A DNA stretch of 64,000 bases from Bradyrhizobium sp. WSM3983 (GTDB lineage: Bacteria; Pseudomonadota; Alphaproteobacteria; Rhizobiales; Xanthobacteraceae): the NCBI RefSeq assembly GCF_000473045.1, contig NZ_AXAY01000006.1, forward strand, positions 186,001-250,000, written 5' to 3'. The translations under genes and the position numbers were made by a program. The notes beneath the pieces are model-generated. The model was given only the letters and a program-made list of their open reading frames with translations. It was not told the origin of the DNA and did no database searches. Positions 16,937 through 24,720 of the stretch are shown here, piece after piece; position 1 is the first letter of the stretch; every line of letters begins with the position of its first letter.

Positions 16937-17722
16937 TCAGTACTTGGCGACGACCGGGCCGGTCCAGTTGAAGCGGTAGACCAGCGAGGTCGAGATCGTC
17001 TGGTTCCAGCTGTTGGCGCGGATGCTGTTGACGCCGGTCGGCAGGTTGGTGACGTCGGAGAGCTCATCCCGGGTCTTGGCGTCATAGAAGGCCGAACGGT
17101 ACTCGGTCTTCATGAACCAGCCGGGCGAGGAGATGCCGAAGATATTCAGGCTGTTCTCGACACCGCCGCCGACGAACCAGCCGTTGCGGTTGTAGCCGCT
17201 GAGGTGCACGCCAGTCGGAGCGCCGCCCAGGGTCGTGAAGCTGGTGCTGCCGAAGTGGGCGCCCGAGTAACCGCCGTTGACATAGGAAAGGACGTTCGGA
17301 GCGACCAGCCAGCCGAGGCGCACGCCAGCGGCCCAGGAGTCTTCCAGCTTCTGGTTGCCGGTGATCTGGAGGATCGGATCCTGCACCGTGGAGCGGATGC
17401 TGCCGAACTGACCGTCGGCGAACACGCCGGCGACCCAGGTGCCGCTGAACTGCCAGTCGTAGCCGAGGCCGACGGTGCCGAACCAGCCCGAACCACCCTG
17501 ACGCTGGGTGATGGTCAGCGGCGTGCCGGTCGCGGTGTCGCGGATCTGCTGGTCGGAGTTCGAGAGGCCGCCGCCGCCGCCGCCGAAGATGTAGAAGCCG
17601 GTCCAGTTGGCAACCGGAGCCGCCATCGGAGCCTTCACGTAGGGACGGGCCGCAAGGTCAGCCGCCGAAGCCGAACCGGTCATCGCCGCGACCGCGGTCA
17701 CTGCAAGCAAAATCTTCTTCAT
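16937..17722 (-). CDS. Outer-membrane beta-barrel protein (Omp25/31 family)
   Basis: A 261-residue barrel paralogous to the one at 14777: signal peptide MKKILLAVTAVAAMTGSASA, then ADLAARPYVKAP, WTGFYIFGGGGGG, and a C-terminus ending WTGPVVAKY. ATG at 17722 with GGGGAT ahead gives a normal Lys-Lys signal peptide; an upstream in-frame start at 17764 would bury it. A possible minus-strand -10 (TATAGT) lies at 17791-17796. Likely a surface porin or structural outer-membrane protein; no specific solute is implied. Confidence 0.92.
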   Translation of the reverse strand: MKKILLAVTAVAAMTGSASAADLAARPYVKAPMAAPVANWTGFYIFGGGGGGLSNSDQQIRDTATGTPLTITQRQGGSGWFGTVGLGYDWQFSGTWVAGVFADGQFGSIRSTVQDPILQITGNQKLEDSWAAGVRLGWLVAPNVLSYVNGGYSGAHFGSTSFTTLGGAPTGVHLSGYNRNGWFVGGGVENSLNIFGISSPGWFMKTEYRSAFYDAKTRDELSDVTNLPTGVNSIRANSWNQTISTSLVYRFNWTGPVVAKY

Positions 17723-18103
17723 GATAAAATCCCCAACCTTGGTCCGTAGCAGGCGCGAGCGCACTGAAGTCCGTGTGATCTGATGCCCGGACTATAGACG
17801 GTTCTCGCCGAAATGCTGTTGCAGGGCAGGCACAGTCGCCGGAAAACGCCCATTGGCCGGGTTTTGCGGATCTGTCGCCGTATCTTCGAAAAGAAGTGTA
17901 ATTTCAATGCATTACGTCGGTCGCCGTATCGTCGGCCCGGTAGGTTTTTGTTAGGAATTCGCCTTTGTCCGAAACAGAGGCAATCCTGCCTCAGCCCTTG
18001 GCTTCCGACTGGCTGCTGTGAGTCGTTGGCCGAGTCGTGCATTCGAGAAGCGAATGCTGCGAATGAATCGTCCGTGAGAGGCTTGATCGTCCATCCCAAA
18101 TGA
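17723..18103. other. Intergenic region without a supported gene
   Basis: About 380 bases between the barrel gene and parE. Apart from the possible minus-strand -10 hexamer near 17791-17796 and the terminator that begins at 18104, I see no conserved ORF, RNA gene or repeat. Short frames here lack ribosome sites and coding bias. Confidence 0.5.
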
Positions 18104-18132
18104 AAAAGCCCCGGCCTCGGGCCGGGGCTTTT
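18104..18132 (-). terminator. Strong terminator after parE
   Basis: AAAAGCCCCGGCC (18104-18116) pairs perfectly with GGCCGGGGCTTTT (18120-18132) around a 3-base loop. On the minus strand it is followed by T-rich sequence, terminating parE, which ends at 18150. The A/T flanks could also let it work in the plus direction. Confidence 0.92.
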
Positions 18133-18149
18133 CAACGGGAATCGCCGCA

Positions 18150-20198
18150 TTAGACGTCGAGCAGCTCTTCGCTGGCGAACTCGGCCTTGTCGGAGATGAA
18201 GGCGAAGCGCGCTTCGGCCTTGGTCCCCATCAGGCGCTCCACCGAATCCGCCGTGGTGTCGCGATCGTCGGCGAGCAGCACAACCTTGAGCAGCGTCCGC
18301 TTGCTCGGATCCATGGTGGTCTCCTTGAGCTGCGCCGGCATCATCTCGCCGAGGCCTTTGAAGCGGTTCACCTCGACCTTGGCGTTGGCGTTGAACGTGC
18401 TCTTGATCAGCTCTTCCTTGTGCTTGTCGTCGCGCGCGTAGACTGACTTGGTGCCGTGGGTCAGCTTGTAGAGCGGCGGTACAGCAAGGAAGAGATGTCC
18501 TTCGTCGATCAGCTTCGGCATCTGCCGGTAGAAGAAGGTGATCAGCAGTGAAGCGATGTGGGCGCCGTCGACGTCGGCGTCGGTCATGATGATGATGCGC
18601 TGATAACGCAGATCCTCTTCGCGATATTGCAGGAGCTGGCCGCAACCGATCGCCTGCACCAGATCGGAGAGCTGGGCGTTCGCCGTCAGCTTGTCCTTGC
18701 CGGCGGAGGCGACGTTGAGAATCTTGCCGCGCAGCGGCAGCACGGCCTGGGTCTTGCGGTCGCGCGCCTGCTTGGCGCTGCCGCCTGCCGAGTCACCCTC
18801 GACGATGAAGAGCTCGGAGCCATCGGTGCCGGCGTCGGTGCAGTCGGCGAGCTTGCCGGGCAGGCGCAGCTTCTTGCCCGCGGTTTTCCGCGCGGTCTCT
18901 TTCTCTTGTCGCCGGCGCAGCCGCTCCTCGGCGCGATCGATCACGAAGTCGAGCAGCCGGTTGGCCATGTTCGGATTGCCCGACAGCCAATGGTCGAACG
19001 GATCCTTCATCGCCTGTTCGACGATGCGCTGCGCTTCGGCGGTGGCGAGACGATCCTTGGTCTGGCCCTGAAATTCAGGCTCGCGCACGAACACCGAGAG
19101 CATCACGGCGGCGCCCACCATCACGTCTTCCGAGGTGATGGACGAGGCGCGCTTGCCCTGGCCGACGCGCTCGGCATGATCCTTCAGGCCGCGCAGCAGC
19201 GCGCTGCGCAGGCCGGATTCGTGCGTGCCGCCATCGGGCGTCGGAACGGTGTTGGTGTAGGACGACAGGAAGCCGTCGGCATCCGCGGTCCAGGCCACGG
19301 CCCATTCGCAGGCGCCATGCGCACCGTTGCGGCCCGATTTGCCGGAGAAGATGTCGGGATGCACCAGCGTGTCGGCGTGGATCGCGGCCGCCAGATAGTC
19401 CTTCAGGCCGCCGGGGAAGTGGAAGGTCGCTTCCGGCGGAACATCCTCGACGCCCTTGAGCAACTCGGGCGCGCAGTTCCAGCGGATCTCGACGCCGCCG
19501 AACAGATAGGCCTTCGAGCGCGTCATCTTGAACAGGCGCTGCGGCTTGAACGCGGCCTTGGCGCCGAAGATGTCGGTGTCGGGCTTGAAGCGCACGCGCG
19601 TGCCGCGACGGTTGTTGACCTTGCCGAGATCCTCGAGCTTGCCCTTGGGATGGCCGCGCTCGAACGTCATGCGATGCAGCTTCTGGCCGCGCGCGACCTC
19701 GACCTCGAGACGCGAGGAGAGGGCGTTCACCACGGAGATGCCGACGCCGTGCAGACCGCCCGAGGTCTCGTAGACCTTGCTGTCGAACTTGCCGCCCGAA
19801 TGCAGCGTGCACATGATGACTTCGAGCGCCGACTTCTTCGGAAACTTCGGGTGCGGATCGATCGGGATGCCGCGGCCGTTGTCGGTGACGGTGAGGAAGC
19901 CGTCTGCGGAGAGCTCCACGCCGATGAAGGTCGCGTGCCCCGCTAAGGCCTCGTCCATCGAGTTGTCGATGACTTCGGCGAAGAGATGATGCAGCGCCTT
20001 CTCGTCGGTGCCGCCGATATACATGCCGGGCCGACGCCGGACCGGTTCCAGGCCTTCAAGCACCTCGATGTCGGCGGCCGTATAATCGGCCTCGCCACCG
20101 GTACCACGCGGGGCCGCCTTTGCGGCAGTCGCGCGAGCTTTCGGCTCATTGCCGTCGAACAAATCGTCTTTGCTTTTTGTTTTCAACTGCTTGGACAT
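18150..20198 (-). CDS. parE: DNA topoisomerase IV subunit B (ParE)
   Basis: ATPase subunit of topoisomerase IV, which with ParC decatenates daughter chromosomes. The 682-residue product has the GHKL ATP site with EVIDNSMDEA and GRGIPID, the linker GLHGVGISVVNALS, and the TOPRIM domain with EGDSAGGSAKQARDRKTQAVLPLRGKILN (EGDSA near residue 467) and DADVDGAHI. The N-terminal RRRPGMYIGGTDEKALHHLF is of the ParE rather than GyrB form. The first ~40 residues are a charged, Lys/Ala-rich extension. parC is not in the window. Confidence 0.96.
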   Translation of the reverse strand: MSKQLKTKSKDDLFDGNEPKARATAAKAAPRGTGGEADYTAADIEVLEGLEPVRRRPGMYIGGTDEKALHHLFAEVIDNSMDEALAGHATFIGVELSADGFLTVTDNGRGIPIDPHPKFPKKSALEVIMCTLHSGGKFDSKVYETSGGLHGVGISVVNALSSRLEVEVARGQKLHRMTFERGHPKGKLEDLGKVNNRRGTRVRFKPDTDIFGAKAAFKPQRLFKMTRSKAYLFGGVEIRWNCAPELLKGVEDVPPEATFHFPGGLKDYLAAAIHADTLVHPDIFSGKSGRNGAHGACEWAVAWTADADGFLSSYTNTVPTPDGGTHESGLRSALLRGLKDHAERVGQGKRASSITSEDVMVGAAVMLSVFVREPEFQGQTKDRLATAEAQRIVEQAMKDPFDHWLSGNPNMANRLLDFVIDRAEERLRRRQEKETARKTAGKKLRLPGKLADCTDAGTDGSELFIVEGDSAGGSAKQARDRKTQAVLPLRGKILNVASAGKDKLTANAQLSDLVQAIGCGQLLQYREEDLRYQRIIIMTDADVDGAHIASLLITFFYRQMPKLIDEGHLFLAVPPLYKLTHGTKSVYARDDKHKEELIKSTFNANAKVEVNRFKGLGEMMPAQLKETTMDPSKRTLLKVVLLADDRDTTADSVERLMGTKAEARFAFISDKAEFASEELLDV

Positions 20199-20358
20199 AT
20201 ATCTTGATGCGTTTTGAGGGCCGCGCAGCGGCGAATCGGTTCAGGCGACTATGCCACGGCTGGCTTGGAAAGGTCACCGCGTGCCGGCCGGGCGGGTGTG
20301 GGTGAGAGCCAATCCCGGCGATTTTACGCGCAACCCCACCAGTTCCCGGCAATTTGAC

Positions 20359-20385
20359 GCCCAAGCCCGGCTTGGGCGGGGTTTT
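20359..20385 (+). terminator. Terminator-like hairpin with T-run, upstream of dedA
   Basis: GCCCAAGCC and GGCTTGGGC (20359-20377) form a near-perfect palindrome followed by GGGGTTTT on the plus strand. No plus-strand gene ends nearby, so it could attenuate a leader transcript of the DedA gene or block antisense reading from within parE. Function is inferred from form only. Confidence 0.4.
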
Positions 20386-20401
20386 GTGACTTGATGTCAC
20401 A
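20385..20401. promoter_or_regulatory. CRP/FNR-like palindrome TGTGAC-N5-GTCACA
   Basis: TGTGACTTGATGTCACA is a 17-base palindrome with a 5-base centre, 66 bases before the DedA gene. It resembles a CRP-family operator (TGTGA-N6-TCACA) but has seven bases between those half-sites. The regulator is unknown. Confidence 0.35.
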
Positions 20402-20466
20402 CAAGTCCTTGGCTTACCAGTCTTTTTATCTGAGGAGCTCGTGACGGGGCGGGAAGGCGATCTGGA

Positions 20467-20997
20467 ATGGAGCAGTACGCGCACGCACTGGCCGACTTCG
20501 TGCGTGCTCATCAGGTCTGGGCGGCGCCGATCGTGTTCCTGCTGGCCTTCGGCGAGTCGCTGGCTTTCATCTCGCTTCTGATCCCGGCCTGGGGTGCTTT
20601 GGTGGCGATCGGTGCGTTGATCGGTGCGAGCGGCATCAGCTTCTATCCGGTCTGGATTGCCGGCGGCATTGGCGCCGCACTTGGCGACTGGGTCTCCTAC
20701 TGGTTCGGCTACCGCTACAAGGAACAGGTCGCCCAGATGTGGCCGCTCTCGCGCTATCCGGAAATCCTGCCCAAGGGCGAGGCCTTCGTACGCAGCTGGG
20801 GCGTGCCCAGCATCTTCATCGGCCGCTTCTTCGGCCCCTTGCGCGCCTCCGTGCCGCTCGCAGCCGGCATTTTCGAGATGCCTTACTGGAGCTTTCAGGC
20901 CGCCAATTTCGTCTCCGCGCTGATCTGGTCGGCGGCGCTGCTGCTGTTCGGCGACGTAATCGCGAAGATCATGGAATGGCTCTGGCGCGTCATCTGA
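20467..20997 (+). CDS. DedA/SNARE-associated family membrane protein
   Basis: A 176-residue inner-membrane protein with about four hydrophobic segments. It carries the DedA signatures: an N-terminal half with FGESLAFISLLIPAWG, the GDWVSYWFGYRYKE stretch, and IGRFFGPLRASVPLAAGIFEMPYWSFQAAN. DedA proteins are now linked to lipid (undecaprenyl phosphate) flipping and proton-dependent homeostasis. At 176 residues it is somewhat shorter than E. coli DedA proteins (about 200-220). It stands alone between divergent parE and the transglutaminase gene. Confidence 0.92.
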   Translation: MEQYAHALADFVRAHQVWAAPIVFLLAFGESLAFISLLIPAWGALVAIGALIGASGISFYPVWIAGGIGAALGDWVSYWFGYRYKEQVAQMWPLSRYPEILPKGEAFVRSWGVPSIFIGRFFGPLRASVPLAAGIFEMPYWSFQAANFVSALIWSAALLLFGDVIAKIMEWLWRVI

Positions 20998-21123
20998 GCG
21001 TGCCCGGGACAGGTTGACGCGCACGGGGGCGGGAGAAACTTAAAAGTCGTTCCTTTTGAGAGTACGGCTGGTAATTTTCGCCTGCTAGTTGAGCTGCCGA
21101 CTTAACGGCCGAGCGCTCAGCAT

Positions 21124-23778
21124 ATGATCGTACGCTTTTGTTCAGCTTTCCTGGCTGCGTTGTTCCTCGCGTCGCCATGCATGAAATCGTATGCCGCTGA
21201 ATCATCCGGCGCGGATCGGCCCGGCTGGGTCGATCCGGGCTGGCGGCGAACGGTGGCGCGCTACGCCGTTACATTCGACGAGAAGGGGCTGAGCACGGAG
21301 GTCTTTGAGTTCGAAATCAAGGCGCTCGACGAGAAGGGCGCAGAGGCGATCGCGCAGCAGAGTTTTCAGTACAACAGCTATTTTGAAGATTTGTCGTCGA
21401 TGGCGCTTGCCACTCTCAAGGCCGACGGCACCGCGGTCGAGGTAGACGAGCGCGCCATCCGCGATCAACCGGCGTCGATAGATTCCTCCTCGCCCTATTT
21501 CGACGAGGTTCGCAACAGGATCATCGCCTATCCCCATGTTGCTCCCGGCGACAGCATCCGCGGGCGTCTGGTCTACAACGCGAAGCAGCCGAGATTTCCA
21601 GGTGAGTTTGCGCGCTCCTGGAGTGAGCCGGCGAGCCAGCCCCCGGAATTGCTCGAAGTGACCGTTGATGGACCGGCATCCAGGCCGCTGCGGGTCGCGT
21701 TGCGCAATGTCGAACACCGTGAAGAGAGGGTGAACGACCGGATCGTCCATCACGTGCGCTTCAAGCAGGACGCGCCCAGACCTCGCCAGATCGACGACGA
21801 GACGCTCGCCTATGCCGAGCGTTTCGAGGTCAGCACTTTTGCCGACTATTCCGCTTTCGCGGCGATGCTGAACGCACGCAACGCGCCGATGGCGCAGCCG
21901 GATGAGAAGCTGACGCGACTATCGCGGGAGATTGCGGGCGATGCGATCGGCACGCGCGCGAAAGTCGAGCGCATTTACAATTGGGTGGCCCGAAACATCC
22001 GCTACGTCGGGATTGGACTTGAGGACGGCGGCTGGACCTCGCAGCCCGCCTCGGCGGTGCTTGCGTCGCGCTACGGCGATTGCAAGGCGCATGCGACGCT
22101 GTTCAAGGCGTTGCTTGCCGCTCAGGGCATCGAAGCCAATTTTGTCGCGGTGAATTCGGACGCAAGATACTCGCTCACTGAAGTCGCCACCCCGAACTTC
22201 GACCACGCGATCGCTTATGTTCCGGAGATCGACCAATATCTCGATCCGACCGCTTCGCTGTTCGCCTTCGGGTCCCTACCGCCGGACCTCGCGGGCAAGC
22301 CGGTTCTCAACATCGACAAGGGCGCCTTGGGCCGCATTCCCATGGCTGGTCCGGAGCACTTCCGGCTGGCCGCGGAAACGGACTACGTCCTTGGCAAAGA
22401 TGGCAAACGCGAAGCCCGGTCGATCCTGTCCGGCACCGGCGTCGGCGCGCAACTGGGGCGCGTACTCGCGCAGGGACTGGATGATGCGGACCGGCGCATG
22501 GCCGCCAGGAAGCTGATCGAGCAGGCCGGTCTGACCGGCACCGGCGATTACACCTATCCAAATCCGCGCGAGCTGACGGACGACTACGCGATCACATCAA
22601 CGTTCCAGATCAGCAAACCCGTCGATCTCGACCGGCCCGCGCGCATCAGGATGTTGCCTCTGACCGATCCAAGACAATCGCTCTTGCGGTTGGTTGCGCG
22701 CCAGACGAATGGACGGCCTTTTGTTTGCCGACCGATGGAATACCGCGAGGTCGCTTCGCTCACGGTTCCCGAAAACACGTTCTTTTACGAGAAACCGGCA
22801 CCGATTGCCTATTCGGCGACGTTTGAAGGCAGAACGGGCAATGTTGAGGTCCACGGCCGGATTGAGGTGAGTGGCGCCATCGCCGTCGATGGCCGAGTCA
22901 TTCGCTCCAATGCGCTTCTTCGCCTTACGTTCGACGCACCGGTTTGCCCGGCGGAGTTCGGTCCGGCTATCGAGAAGGGGTTCGATAAGCTCGATGAGTT
23001 CAGGTACGGGCCGATCGGTCTGACCCCGAAGGGAGCAGCCTCGGTCGTCGAGGTCAGCGCAGACTTCACCGACGGTGCGAACGCATATCTCGCTCACGAT
23101 TTCCAACGCGCGATGGAGCGGTTGAAGCCGCTGGCCGAAATCGGCAATGCACGCGCGCAGTCCTATTTGGGCGCGATGTATCGGGACGGAAATGGAACGA
23201 AGCGCAACCGCACGGAGGCGATTAAATGGTTTCGTCTCTCCGCCGAACAGGGCGATACCTACAGTCAGGAGCAGCTTGCCTACCTCTACGAGACGGGCAC
23301 AGGAACGGCTCGCGACGAAAAGGAGGCGGCCGACTGGTACGGCAAGGCCGCGGATCAGGGCAATGTGTACAGCCAGACCCGGCTTGCCGCCATGTACAGG
23401 GACGGACGCGGCGTTCCCCAGGACTTTGCCATCGCTTTCGATCTATTTTCGAAGGCGGCTGAGCAGGGCTCGACGTACGCGCAGACGGGTCTCGGCCTCT
23501 TGCACATCAAAGGCGAAGGCGTGCCGCAGGATCTTGCCAAGGGCATATCCCTGCTGCGCAAGGCCGCCGATCAGAACGACGGTTGGGCCCAATACAATTT
23601 GGGGTGGGCCTATGAGAGTGGCACGGGCGTACCGAAGGATACCCAGCAGGCGATCGATTGGTACAGCAAGGCGTCGGCTCGTGGAAACGAGCAAGCAGGC
23701 GCTCATCTGTACGAGCTGACCCGCGGACGTTCCTTCTGGGGGACACTCTTCAGTCATCTTGGGCTGGCCAGATGGTAG
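21124..23778 (+). CDS. Exported DUF3857/transglutaminase-like protein with five Sel1 repeats
   Basis: An 884-residue exported protein (signal peptide about 1-24). Residues ~45-220 match DUF3857, and ~260-380 a transglutaminase-like core with a complete triad: C320 in SRYGDCKAH, H361 in TPNFDHAIAY and D374 in YLDPTA. A beta-rich segment (~420-650) follows. Residues ~677-856 are five 36-residue Sel1 repeats, each with the AQ..LG..Y..G.G...D...A..W...AA..G pattern, which usually bind partner proteins. Transglutaminase-like folds of this type often act as cysteine proteases or amidases. The fusion suggests a periplasmic enzyme with its own protein-binding scaffold. No neighbour indicates the substrate. 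Confidence 0.88.
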   Translation: MIVRFCSAFLAALFLASPCMKSYAAESSGADRPGWVDPGWRRTVARYAVTFDEKGLSTEVFEFEIKALDEKGAEAIAQQSFQYNSYFEDLSSMALATLKADGTAVEVDERAIRDQPASIDSSSPYFDEVRNRIIAYPHVAPGDSIRGRLVYNAKQPRFPGEFARSWSEPASQPPELLEVTVDGPASRPLRVALRNVEHREERVNDRIVHHVRFKQDAPRPRQIDDETLAYAERFEVSTFADYSAFAAMLNARNAPMAQPDEKLTRLSREIAGDAIGTRAKVERIYNWVARNIRYVGIGLEDGGWTSQPASAVLASRYGDCKAHATLFKALLAAQGIEANFVAVNSDARYSLTEVATPNFDHAIAYVPEIDQYLDPTASLFAFGSLPPDLAGKPVLNIDKGALGRIPMAGPEHFRLAAETDYVLGKDGKREARSILSGTGVGAQLGRVLAQGLDDADRRMAARKLIEQAGLTGTGDYTYPNPRELTDDYAITSTFQISKPVDLDRPARIRMLPLTDPRQSLLRLVARQTNGRPFVCRPMEYREVASLTVPENTFFYEKPAPIAYSATFEGRTGNVEVHGRIEVSGAIAVDGRVIRSNALLRLTFDAPVCPAEFGPAIEKGFDKLDEFRYGPIGLTPKGAASVVEVSADFTDGANAYLAHDFQRAMERLKPLAEIGNARAQSYLGAMYRDGNGTKRNRTEAIKWFRLSAEQGDTYSQEQLAYLYETGTGTARDEKEAADWYGKAADQGNVYSQTRLAAMYRDGRGVPQDFAIAFDLFSKAAEQGSTYAQTGLGLLHIKGEGVPQDLAKGISLLRKAADQNDGWAQYNLGWAYESGTGVPKDTQQAIDWYSKASARGNEQAGAHLYELTRGRSFWGTLFSHLGLARW

Positions 23779-23821
23779 TGACGGAAAGGCTGCGGTGGCG
23801 CGGAATGGCAGGTCCAAAACC

Positions 23822-23850
23822 TTGACGCCAGGCCGATTTGGTCTTATAGC
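23822..23850 (+). promoter_or_regulatory. Near-consensus sigma-70 promoter for the Arg leader/paiB-argC unit
   Basis: -35 TTGACG (23822-23827) and -10 TATAGC (23845-23850) are separated by exactly 17 bases. The expected transcription start, 6-8 bases beyond the -10, falls at about 23857-23859, on or just before the ATG of the small leader ORF. The transcript would therefore be leaderless. Confidence 0.6.
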
Positions 23851-23858
23851 CGCCCGCC

Positions 23859-23936
23859 ATGATCAACGCCGCGACCATCCTGTTCGCCCGTCGCCGCCGC
23901 CGCACTTTAGCGGTTTGGGCGGTCGATCGCGTTTGA
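23859..23936 (+). CDS. Putative leaderless arginine-rich leader peptide
   Basis: A 25-codon ORF (ATG to TGA) whose codons 11-15 (23889-23903) are five consecutive Arg codons, CGT then four CGC; codon 24 is a sixth Arg. It starts 8 bases after a good -10 hexamer, so its mRNA probably begins at the ATG, as reported for the trpL leader of Sinorhizobium. Downstream lie alternative RNA stems and then a PaiB-like gene and argC of arginine synthesis. Role proposed: a ribosome stalling on Arg codons would prevent formation of the downstream stem. The polyarginine run could also be chance in GC-rich DNA. Confidence 0.5.
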   Translation: MINAATILFARRRRRTLAVWAVDRV

Positions 23937-23949
23937 GATCATCGTCTTT

Positions 23950-23971
23950 GCCGCTGGATCCGATCCGCGGC
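23950..23971 (+). terminator. Candidate attenuator stem downstream of the Arg leader ORF
   Basis: GCCGC (23950-23954) pairs with GCGGC (23967-23971) and GGAT (23956-23959) with ATCC (23963-23966), leaving a one-base bulge and a CCG loop. ATTCTCTCTCC follows, pyrimidine-rich but not a pure T-run. The left arm can instead pair with 23908-23914 (TAGCGGT), and that segment can pair with the Arg codons (CCGC at about 23899-23902). This gives the three exclusive stems expected of an amino-acid attenuator. Confidence 0.45.
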
Positions 23972-24036
23972 ATTCTCTCTCCTGTCAGCGCGATCTGATC
24001 CGGCGGCCCCCAAAAGAGGCCCAGCAGGAGACCACG

Positions 24037-24720
24037 ATGTACACGCCACCCTTTTTCAAGCCGGATCGCGCCGCGAGCCTGAAATTCGCAGGCGACCGCG
24101 GTTTCGGCACCATGTGCGCCTTCGACGGCCACAAGCCCGTCGCCTCGCCGCTGCCGTTCTATTTGACCTACGCCGCCGACGGCACGCCGCAGGCCGCCTT
24201 TCATGTCGCCCGTCATAATCCGCTGGTAAAGCTTGCGGACGGCCTGACGTCCTGGTTGCTCGCGATCAACGGCCCCGATGCCTATGTATCGCCGGACTGG
24301 TACGTCTCGCCGGATCAGGTGCCGACCTGGCTCTACCAGTCGGTGCATCTGAGTGGTCCGGTGCGGTCGTTGTCGGACGGCGAGCTGGCGGTGCAGATCA
24401 ACACGCTCAGCGACAAGTTCGAAAGCTGGCTGTTGCCGAAGACGCCGTGGACACCGGGCAAGATGACGGCGGGCCGGCTCGAGGCGCTGAAGAAGGGGAT
24501 TGTGGGTCTGGTCATGACAGTTGAAGAGGTCGAAGGCAGCTTCAAGCTCAACCAGCACAAGTCCGATGCCGATTACGCGGCGCTCAGCGATGCGCTGGGC
24601 TCGCAGGCGGATGCGGACTCGCGCACGATCGCAGGCCTGATGCGCGAAGCGAGACCGTTGGCCTTCGCAACAGATGCGGTACAAACACAACAAGCGATTG
24701 CGCCTGAAGGGGGCGTGTGA
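24037..24720 (+). CDS. PaiB-like FMN-binding protein
   Basis: A 227-residue member of the FMN-binding split-barrel family called negative transcriptional regulators (PaiB of Bacillus). The N-terminus MYTPPFFKPDRAASLKFAGDRGFGTM and the HNPLVKLADG, VPTWLYQSVHLSG and KLNQHKSDADYAAL stretches are typical. No DNA-binding helix-turn-helix is obvious, so an enzymatic or FMN/heme-linked role is as likely as regulation. Its stop overlaps the argC start by one base (TGATG), so the two are translationally coupled. It is the first gene after the Arg-rich leader. Confidence 0.88.
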   Translation: MYTPPFFKPDRAASLKFAGDRGFGTMCAFDGHKPVASPLPFYLTYAADGTPQAAFHVARHNPLVKLADGLTSWLLAINGPDAYVSPDWYVSPDQVPTWLYQSVHLSGPVRSLSDGELAVQINTLSDKFESWLLPKTPWTPGKMTAGRLEALKKGIVGLVMTVEEVEGSFKLNQHKSDADYAALSDALGSQADADSRTIAGLMREARPLAFATDAVQTQQAIAPEGGV

